From: Lentisphaeria bacterium
GTDB taxonomy: Bacteria; Verrucomicrobiota; Lentisphaeria; Oligosphaerales; Lenti-02
Length of the DNA stretch: 5,082 nt
NCBI GenBank assembly: GCA_023145395.1
Contig: JAGLDW010000195.1
Span: 1 to 5,082 of the forward strand
Direction: 5' to 3'
Positions 1 to 5,082 of this stretch are shown piece after piece (within the stretch, counting starts at the first letter, position 1; every line of letters starts with the position of its first letter). The notes under the pieces were generated by a model, which saw nothing but the letters and a program-made list of their open reading frames with translations, ran no database searches and had not been told where the DNA came from. The translations under genes and the position numbers were made by a program.

Positions 1-362
1 ACAGCCGAAGGCGCCATGAGAAGCTTGTCGGAGGTGTGGATCGTGTCGGTTGCGGAGATCGCAAACGTATTGGCGTCCACAGTGCAGCAACGAATGCTCC
101 AGCAACGCTCCACCACTTCGTTCCAGACGACGAATAATGTGCCTTCCTCTCCCGCAACGATGCAGGGCTGGTATGGGTTTCCAGGGCAGCCGAGCGCGTG
201 CGTCTCGACCCCTTCCTTGGTCGAGCGATACAGCAGCACATCCGACTTTCGCCCCGTCTCGCTCTGCGTCGCCGTCCAGAGCATGCCCGGCAGCGCCGCC
301 ACGGATGGAAGCCTGCCAAAACACATTACGCCTGATTCGGGGTGGTGGGTTCGATTCGCCAT
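1..362 (-). CDS. Beta-propeller-like repeat protein, N-terminal part (runs off left edge)
   Basis: The reading frame is open from an ATG at 362 to the left edge, giving 120 residues with no stop. A Shine-Dalgarno sequence GAGAGGA (370-376) lies 7 bases before this ATG, which decides the start. A second in-frame ATG at 392 has only a weak upstream purine stretch. The protein shows a repeat: PSVA at residues 19-22, PCIVA at 66-70 and PSA at 118-120, so units of about 47-52 residues. Each of the first two units continues into a Trp-containing strand (LWTATQ at 28-33, LFVVWNE at 76-82) and then further short strands. This spacing fits blades of a beta-propeller such as those in sialidase/BNR-like or TolB-like proteins, but no Asp-box (SxDxGxTW) is visible, so the exact family is open. 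No hydrophobic signal peptide is seen at either start, unlike the gene upstream, which suggests a cytoplasmic location or a start not recognised here. It follows the DUF4838 gene by 165 bases on the same strand and is probably in the same cluster. Molecular function is unknown. Confidence 0.75.
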   Translation of the reverse strand, partial: MANRTHHPESGVMCFGRLPSVAALPGMLWTATQSETGRKSDVLLYRSTKEGVETHALGCPGNPYQPCIVAGEEGTLFVVWNEVVERCWSIRCCTVDANTFAISATDTIHTSDKLLMAPSA

Positions 363-369
363 GATCGTA

Positions 370-376
370 TCCTCTC
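370..376 (-). promoter_or_regulatory. Ribosome binding site of the propeller-like gene
   Basis: GAGAGGA on the minus strand sits 7 bases upstream of the ATG at 362. It is the main support for that start over the in-frame ATG ten codons further upstream at 392, and shows that this edge frame is a translated gene rather than chance. Confidence 0.7.
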
Positions 377-421
377 GTCGTTTGCAGGCCATGTGCGGGA
401 CCGCTCGCCAAACCTTTTCTG

Positions 422-436
422 CTCCCTTCAAGGGAG
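422..436. repeat. Perfect inverted repeat in the 165-base intergenic spacer
   Basis: CTCCCTTCAAGGGAG is a perfect palindrome with two 7-base arms around one central base. As RNA it can fold with a 6-bp stem and a 3-base loop. It lies between the stop of the DUF4838 gene (528) and the start of the propeller-like gene (362). No T-run follows it on either strand, so it does not look like a rho-independent terminator. An operator half-site pair or an RNA-processing or stability hairpin between cistrons is possible. The function is not shown by the sequence. Confidence 0.4.
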
Positions 437-527
437 TCACTCAACGCCACATCCTTTGGGCGTGGTTGTTTGCTCAAAACTGAACCCAGAACCTTGTTAT
501 ACAACCCGGATTCGTGGGATAATCGGC

Positions 528-3500
528 TCAGCGTTGGGCTTTTTCAGCCCGGCGTTTGCTCTCGTCCTGGTGAAGAGCCTTGTCGTGGATATTCAGGTCC
601 GCCATCTTGCCCATGAATCCATAGACCAGACCATCGCGAAAGCTACCGATGCAGATAGCCGGCTTGCCCTTGGTCAGTTTCAGGCCGACTGAGCTGGTTC
701 CCGCCAACACGCCATCAACAAAAACCTTGAACACGGAACCGTCATAGGACGCGGCAATGTGATGCCATTTGCCAGGCTTGATCAGATGCCTCTCGTCGCT
801 GTGCGCCCCCCACGTCTTCGCGTTCTTCCAGTCCCCCCCTGAACCGGAGATAAAGTGAAGGACACCCCGGTTGAGATACAACCTGAATCCCCGGCCACGA
901 TCCGTGACGGGATTGCCGATGATCTCGAGAGTTCCCTTTCTGTAGGCTCGGTCAACCTGTACCCAGGCTTCAATGGTCATGGCTTTCGTGAAATCGTGCC
1001 CGCGCGCAACATTGGCAATCTTGAGAAAACTGTTTTCTCCTTTTCCACCAGGGGTGAATGCCAATGCGCTGCCGCCGCCTCTGCCCTCGACCTTCCTGAC
1101 ACCCCTGCCTGACAAACGGCCCTTGACCCGTGTCTTGAAGACGCCTTCGGCAAGCACGACTTCAAAATCCGATGATTCCGGAGCCTGTGACGCTTTCTCG
1201 GCCAGCAACAGGAGCGCGTCATCAAAAATGATGTCCTCTTCGGCATAGTCATGCCCAAGCATCACGCAAAGCGTTTCCGCACCCTTTGGCACCGTGACAC
1301 AGACAGCTAGACGTTGCCATTCCTTCGTGGCGACACCGAAGATCTTCTCATATTGCAGGCGCTTGCGAGCATCTCGATCCATTAGCTTTCCATCGGCATC
1401 CTTGAACTTCAGCGTGAGATTGCTCTTGGTTGCAGCTTCCGAACTACCTGCGCGCAGCCACACGGAACCAAAATACTTCGCCCCCGATTTCACCTCGATG
1501 GAGGCTATGAAGCAACCACCCGTCCCTGCCGAGAGCGCGGCGGCACTGGATCCACGCCGTCGCCCCGCCTTTCGCTGGATGTTGGCTTTTGAGAGCGGCA
1601 GACCACGTCTGCCTCGAGGCCGAATCCACACGTTCCAGCCTTTGGGGGCACCCGCATGATCCCAGTCGTCATTTGCGGTTTCCTGCCTGGTTGCCGAACC
1701 CACTTCCCCAAAGCCTGGATTGTCCAGGAGATTGGCAGCGCCAGAGGCATTTCCATATGCCTTCGCCGCAAGGCCGATCGACTCGGGCAGCGCCATAGTG
1801 TCAAGAGCTTGTCTCGCCTTCGGAAGCTTGTCCGGCGCATTCTTGCGGTACCAATCAAGCACGTTCAGGATCATTGGGATAAGCGCCGCCTTGTCGATGC
1901 GGTTGAACGCCAAGCTGTCGGCCATCAGATAGCGATGCGATTTCAATGCTCTGATGGATTCTCCGAGGATGTCCTGTCGCTCTTCCGCTTCTGCCCAAAA
2001 GGTGGTTCTGTTTTTGATCAGGCCAGGATATTCCGCGATGTGCGCAAGTGCGTCTTCTGCTTGGCTCAGACTCTTGATCCGGATCGAACGCAGATCTCGA
2101 GCGCGCCAGTACGATTCCACCCCGTACTCGGCAAACTTGAGGGACGCCCTGACGATCTCGATGCGTTTTCGGACCTTGTCCTGCTGCGCAGCGGCGAGTG
2201 CCCGATCCAGCAGTTCGAGACCCTTCTGGATTTCGTCGGGAGAAATCGCGGTGCACTGCTCGTCGATATTGCGGGATAGGATCAGGAATCCACCCTTTCG
2301 GCCCGGACGCGGCGTACTCCATACATGCTCCAGGAATGCGTAGTATTCCGCCATGGCGCCCGCCGACTCGCCAAACATCTTGCTGTAGAATTCGTGCAGC
2401 AATGTGTCCAGGTCCAGTGCGGCATTCCACTGCAATTGAAAGAACGCCCAGGCCATGGGAGCAGTATTGGACAGAAAAGTGTAGAACTCGGTGTATTGAC
2501 CCTCCATGCCCATTTTCAGATCGAACTTCATCTGCCGATCCATGGCGTGCGGGTAGAACACCGGAGTAAAGGTTCCCAATCCCAGGTATTCGTATCGTGA
2601 CAAAGGCAGCGAACTGATTTGTGCCCACGCCCCGGCCATTTCCTTGTCGGCGGCTTCCAGTTGGGCACCGTCTTCCCCCCACCAGCTTGAGGCCTCGCAA
2701 GTTATGTAGCCGAACACAGTGTCCTCGAGTTTGACGATCTTTGCCGGCGCCTTGTACGTATGCCGGTAGAACAACAAGCCGATGTAGCGTTTTGGATGGG
2801 TCTTCTTGAGTTCCCCCGCCACCGCATTGATGAAAGCGCAGGTCCGATCTGCCAGGTCGTCACGCTCAATAGCGCGAGGATCCCGGTCCATTGCAATGCA
2901 CTCTGGGCAACGGCAGTGCCTAGTCACATCGTTCATGCCAAGCGAAAAGGAGGTCTCGTCGGGGTGGGAGTCAAACCAGTTTCTCAGATACTCAGCGGTG
3001 ATCGTGACCACATCCGGATTGCTGACGCAGGGCCAGAAGACGCTGTGACCGCTGAGCCGACCGGCAGGCGGAATGACACGCTTTCCTCTGATCAACGGGT
3101 AGTACTCGGGATGGGTCTCCGCGTAGGCCTCCGCAGGGAATGCCCGATGAATCATGTTGGAGGAATATTTGCTCCGAATCCCCTTGGTCAGAGACTTGGC
3201 CCGGTTCTGCCACATCCATGTTTGCCAGGACGGACCTATTCCAGAACAGCTCATGACTCTCAGAGGCGTATCCGGCGTGACCACTCTCGACGCCACCTCC
3301 ACCGTCAGTTCCCCCTTCTTGTGCGGAGGGAGGTATTCCCATAGAGCACCGGGCGCAAACCAGCGCACCCCGAGATTGCCCTCGATGAAGGCCAGCACTC
3401 CATAGGTGATCGCCTCTGGGGACCTGCCACCAAAATGGACATTGCCATCTCGGACACGCAGGGAAAAGGACTCCAAGGCATGCTGTTCCCTGGGTTGCAC

Positions 3501-3770
3501 AACTGGCGGCAGTGGTGCTTCCTTGTCGCCTAGGACGAGGGCCGCTCCCGGCAGCACTCCCTCGGCGGCACTCCGAACCGGCAGCGCCACACCCGTCAGC
3601 TTTTTCACGACCCCCGACAACTCGGCCGCCGCCTTCTTCAGAACCGGACCGGCATCAGATGGCAAAACGATGGTCGCCGTTGGCACTCCGGACTCGACCA
3701 GCGCAACGCGCTCGCCAAGCGCAACCGAATTGAGCAAGCAAAGGCAGATGGCAGCCACGGCACGAGTCAT
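528..3770 (-). CDS. Secreted DUF4838 protein with jelly-roll-like and LamG C-terminal domains
   Basis: This 1080-residue protein is predicted to be exported and to act on complex carbohydrate outside the cytoplasm or in the periplasm. Residues 1-19 form a signal peptide (Arg3, hydrophobic core AVAAICLCLL, likely cleavage after ALG). Residues about 30-150 resemble the GH20-domain-2/alpha-glucuronidase N-terminal fold, with AAAELSGVVKKLTG (48-61) and ITYGVLAFIEGNLGVRWF (121-138). The DUF4838 core spans about 170-470. It includes GMNDVT followed by HCRCPEC (285-291), and a region near 423-460 rich in Glu, Tyr and Trp with FQLQWNAALDLDTLLHEF. A helical region follows to about 670. Then comes a jelly-roll-like, possibly carbohydrate-binding domain (NLLDNPGF at 680-687, to about 860). 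A LamG/concanavalin-like domain ends the protein (MTIEAWVQVD at 931, WHHIAASYDG at 1002, FVDGVLAG just after). Start: the ATG at 3770 has AAAGGA 8 bases upstream and begins the signal peptide directly. An in-frame ATG at 3851 would add 27 polar residues. DUF4838 has no established reaction that I know of, so a glycosidase role is inferred from the fold and the neighbours. Confidence 0.9.
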   Translation of the reverse strand: MTRAVAAICLCLLNSVALGERVALVESGVPTATIVLPSDAGPVLKKAAAELSGVVKKLTGVALPVRSAAEGVLPGAALVLGDKEAPLPPVVQPREQHALESFSLRVRDGNVHFGGRSPEAITYGVLAFIEGNLGVRWFAPGALWEYLPPHKKGELTVEVASRVVTPDTPLRVMSCSGIGPSWQTWMWQNRAKSLTKGIRSKYSSNMIHRAFPAEAYAETHPEYYPLIRGKRVIPPAGRLSGHSVFWPCVSNPDVVTITAEYLRNWFDSHPDETSFSLGMNDVTRHCRCPECIAMDRDPRAIERDDLADRTCAFINAVAGELKKTHPKRYIGLLFYRHTYKAPAKIVKLEDTVFGYITCEASSWWGEDGAQLEAADKEMAGAWAQISSLPLSRYEYLGLGTFTPVFYPHAMDRQMKFDLKMGMEGQYTEFYTFLSNTAPMAWAFFQLQWNAALDLDTLLHEFYSKMFGESAGAMAEYYAFLEHVWSTPRPGRKGGFLILSRNIDEQCTAISPDEIQKGLELLDRALAAAQQDKVRKRIEIVRASLKFAEYGVESYWRARDLRSIRIKSLSQAEDALAHIAEYPGLIKNRTTFWAEAEERQDILGESIRALKSHRYLMADSLAFNRIDKAALIPMILNVLDWYRKNAPDKLPKARQALDTMALPESIGLAAKAYGNASGAANLLDNPGFGEVGSATRQETANDDWDHAGAPKGWNVWIRPRGRRGLPLSKANIQRKAGRRRGSSAAALSAGTGGCFIASIEVKSGAKYFGSVWLRAGSSEAATKSNLTLKFKDADGKLMDRDARKRLQYEKIFGVATKEWQRLAVCVTVPKGAETLCVMLGHDYAEEDIIFDDALLLLAEKASQAPESSDFEVVLAEGVFKTRVKGRLSGRGVRKVEGRGGGSALAFTPGGKGENSFLKIANVARGHDFTKAMTIEAWVQVDRAYRKGTLEIIGNPVTDRGRGFRLYLNRGVLHFISGSGGDWKNAKTWGAHSDERHLIKPGKWHHIAASYDGSVFKVFVDGVLAGTSSVGLKLTKGKPAICIGSFRDGLVYGFMGKMADLNIHDKALHQDESKRRAEKAQR
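561..1060 (-). other. LamG/concanavalin A-like C-terminal domain of the DUF4838 protein
   Basis: Approximate span of residues 905-1070. The diagnostic sequence elements are the strand MTIEAWVQVD, the WHHIAASYDG strand, FKVFVDGVLAG, and the closing strand MADLNIHDKAL. These match the Laminin_G_3 pattern found at the C-terminus of many exported PVC and Bacteroidetes enzymes. Such domains usually bind carbohydrate or other surfaces. Its ligand here is unknown, and the domain edges are rough. Confidence 0.8.
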
Positions 3771-3872
3771 GGGAGAGTTCCTTTCAAGTCGAGTGGCTCC
3801 TCCACGCGGCAAATCAGTTCCCGCCTCCTTGTCACGTGAGTGCGCGCCCATCTGCCGTGTTCCTTCGTGGAA
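3771..3872. other. Short spacer or alternative N-terminal extension between the two enzyme genes
   Basis: If the DUF4838 gene starts at 3770, these 102 bases are untranslated. They are nevertheless in frame and open from an ATG at 3851 and contain three SD-like motifs. A small inverted repeat GTGG-AGGAG-CCAC and the palindrome TCACGTGA (3832-3839) are present. No terminator or promoter is recognisable, which fits read-through transcription from the DUF4091 gene. Confidence 0.5.
3779..3784 (-). promoter_or_regulatory. Ribosome binding site favouring the 3770 start
   Basis: AAAGGA on the minus strand lies 8 bases before the ATG at 3770. This site and the signal peptide that begins at that ATG together favour 3770. 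Two competing signals exist upstream in the same frame: AAGGA (3861-3865) 9 bases before the ATG at 3851, and AAGGAGG (3824-3830) 11 bases before a TTG at 3812. The alternatives would give an unusually long N-region before the hydrophobic core. Confidence 0.6.
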
Positions 3873-5082
3873 TCAGCGAACAGGAATCCGCAATCGTTTC
3901 GCACGATTGTTCCTGGTGACGACTAGGTCGATTGCACCGTCTGGCCCAGGAGTGGTCTCAAACGACTCCATCCCCGAGACGACGGTCCGCAGATCCGCGC
4001 CCACACGGGCTTTGGCGCCGGGCTCGGTCCAGAGCTGGATCCGGACACTATCGGGCTCTTTGCCGGGCGAGAGGCGGAAGAGCGCGAGTGGTTGCTTCGG
4101 AAACGTCTCTATGGCGGTCCCAAGGAAGTTGTGCATCCGCAGGTATTTCTCCGGCTCGATGCATTGCTTCACGATCTGGTACTCGCTGAGTTGGGCCGCG
4201 AAGAAGTCGAGACACTCCCGGCTGTCGATGTCCGTCAGCTTGAGCTTGGCAGCAACCTCGTCGAAAGCTTGCCGGAACAGTGTGAGGTAGTCGTAGTCCT
4301 CGAGCCCTTCACGGAGCATCTCGAAGCGGACCGTCGAAAAGAAGGCGTCGTGGCCAGGGTTCCCGAACACCCAGGCGCTGCCATAGTCGTGGCCATGCAT
4401 CGACCTGCCAGACGGACCGATGCACCAATGGTAGACACGATCCAAATCGCAGCGCCACGCCCACCAGCCAAATCCGCGTGCCAGCTCCGGCCGCCGGGTC
4501 ACATTGAGGACCTGCACGGGATTGTACACCGTCAGTATGCCGCCTCGACGTCGCAGGATGTCACGAACTTCTGGATCCCAGGCGGCGCCGATAGGCTCCT
4601 CGATGACGCCGGCAAGTTCGCCGTCCGCCGCCGCGCGGCCGACACCGTAGACCGAGGGCCGATACCGTGGATGACCCTGCCGTAGCAATGCCGCCATCTC
4701 CCGAAGCTGGGCATAGTGCTTCGGGTTGGGCTCGTCGAAGAGATTGTGGTTGAAACGGTCCAGAATCCCCTTTTCGTCAAGGTGCTTGCCGAGCACACGC
4801 ATGGCATTCGGAAATTTTCGTCTGAATTCATCGCTGATGGCTTCTTCTCCGATTGGGCCGAACCGCTGGGTGTATTTCTTCCCGTGTCCGAGAGCGACGT
4901 AGGCCCATGGAAGCTGGAACAGGTTCATGCCAAGACTGGTGGCCCAGGCGAGTTCGGCGTCGAATGCGGTGAAATCCGCGATGGCTGTATCGTTTTCGAA
5001 AGTCAGCTTAGGGGAGGCAAGATGCCGAATGGAAAGCCGGTGTCGGGCGATATTGGGGAGCCATTGTTGGCGTTCCGAGGGG
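3873..5082 (-). CDS. DUF4091/GH123-like glycoside hydrolase, C-terminal part (start beyond right edge)
   Basis: The frame stays open from the right edge through 402 residues to the TGA at 3873-3875. The ATG at 4928 is internal: 51 further codons upstream (including HRLSIRHLASPKLTF) read as the same protein. The fragment matches the DUF4091 (GH123 catalytic) pattern: a TIM-barrel-like stretch with MNLFQLPWAY, then LFDEP at visible residues 114-118 with an adjacent Asp116-Glu117, then GFGWWAWR at 203-210. It continues with FSTVRFEMLREGLEDYDYL at 248-266, which is close to the conserved SiRle-lReGieDYeYL motif. In characterised GH123 enzymes (beta-N-acetylgalactosaminidases) an adjacent Asp-Glu pair acts in substrate-assisted catalysis, so the catalytic pair appears intact. 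A beta-rich tail of about 80 residues (from about 325) ends the protein. Many DUF4091 proteins are uncharacterised, so the GalNAc specificity is not assured. The signal peptide and N-terminal domain cannot be seen. It precedes the DUF4838 gene by 102 bases on the same strand, consistent with cotranscription. Confidence 0.88.
   Translation of the reverse strand, partial: PSERQQWLPNIARHRLSIRHLASPKLTFENDTAIADFTAFDAELAWATSLGMNLFQLPWAYVALGHGKKYTQRFGPIGEEAISDEFRRKFPNAMRVLGKHLDEKGILDRFNHNLFDEPNPKHYAQLREMAALLRQGHPRYRPSVYGVGRAAADGELAGVIEEPIGAAWDPEVRDILRRRGGILTVYNPVQVLNVTRRPELARGFGWWAWRCDLDRVYHWCIGPSGRSMHGHDYGSAWVFGNPGHDAFFSTVRFEMLREGLEDYDYLTLFRQAFDEVAAKLKLTDIDSRECLDFFAAQLSEYQIVKQCIEPEKYLRMHNFLGTAIETFPKQPLALFRLSPGKEPDSVRIQLWTEPGAKARVGADLRTVVSGMESFETTPGPDGAIDLVVTRNNRAKRLRIPVR

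Larger units (their letters stand above)
363..527. other. Intergenic spacer between DUF4838 and propeller-like genes
   Basis: This 165-base spacer holds no gene. Besides the palindrome at 422-436 it contains an imperfect stem (ACGCC at 443-447 with GGCGT at 459-463) and an AT-rich patch reading TTGTATAACAA on the minus strand (494-504). The TATAAC in that patch resembles a -10 box, but no matching -35 hexamer is found about 17 bases upstream, so I do not call a promoter. The spacer is long enough to hold a separate promoter or leader for the downstream gene. Otherwise nothing is recognised. Confidence 0.5.

Noticed and set aside
494..504. TTGTATAACAA considered as a -10 promoter element for the downstream gene
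   Set aside because: No recognisable -35 hexamer occurs at the usual spacing, and one AT-rich hexamer is weak evidence in an organism whose promoter consensus is unknown.
536..550. Hairpin GGGCT-loop-AGCCC near the DUF4838 stop codon, considered as a terminator
   Set aside because: The stem is only 5 bp, it lies inside the coding sequence, and on the minus strand it is followed by mixed sequence rather than a T-run.
16..692. Three overlapping plus-strand open frames (16-483, 50-364, 342-692)
   Set aside because: They are antisense to the propeller-like gene and the DUF4838 C-terminus, lack plausible protein features, and two of them overlap each other in different phases.
1855..2700. A 281-codon minus-strand open frame in a different phase inside the DUF4838 gene
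   Set aside because: It lies wholly within the DUF4838 coding region, and its translation is Arg/Gly-rich low-information sequence typical of an out-of-phase shadow.
3406..4290. A 294-codon plus-strand open frame spanning the junction of the two large genes
   Set aside because: It is antisense to well-supported coding sequence on both sides, its product is Ser/Arg-rich with no recognisable domain, and such long shadows arise from codon bias in GC-rich genes.

Overview
The window reads as part of a single minus-strand gene cluster. It holds the 3' part of one gene, one complete large gene and the 5' part of a third, all transcribed from right to left. By eye the base composition is moderately GC-rich. 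The protein families point to a polysaccharide-degrading bacterium: a DUF4091/GH123-like protein, a secreted DUF4838 protein with a C-terminal LamG-like domain, and a beta-propeller-like repeat protein. This combination is common in the Planctomycetes-Verrucomicrobia-Lentisphaerae (PVC) group, but the taxonomic placement is an inference from family content, not from a marker gene.

Layout from the right edge (upstream) to the left edge (downstream). (1) Positions 3873-5082 hold the C-terminal 402 residues of a DUF4091/GH123-type protein. Its start lies beyond the right edge, and it keeps the adjacent Asp-Glu pair expected of a GH123 active site. (2) After a short gap of 102 bases, or 21 bases if an upstream ATG is used, positions 528-3770 encode a 1080-residue exported protein. 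It has a signal peptide, a GH20-domain-2-like N-terminal domain, a DUF4838 core with a Cys-x-Cys-x-x-Cys motif, a helical segment, a jelly-roll-like domain and a terminal LamG domain. (3) After a 165-base spacer that contains a perfect 7+1+7 inverted repeat, a third gene starts at 362 with a strong ribosome binding site and runs off the left edge. Its visible 120 residues show about 50-residue repeats typical of a beta-propeller, and no signal peptide is visible.

The likely joint role is breakdown of a complex glycan, possibly one with N-acetylated amino sugars given the GH123-like member. Specificity cannot be read from sequence alone. No RNA genes, mobile elements, CRISPR arrays or convincing rho-independent terminators were seen. 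The plus strand carries only shadow reading frames.
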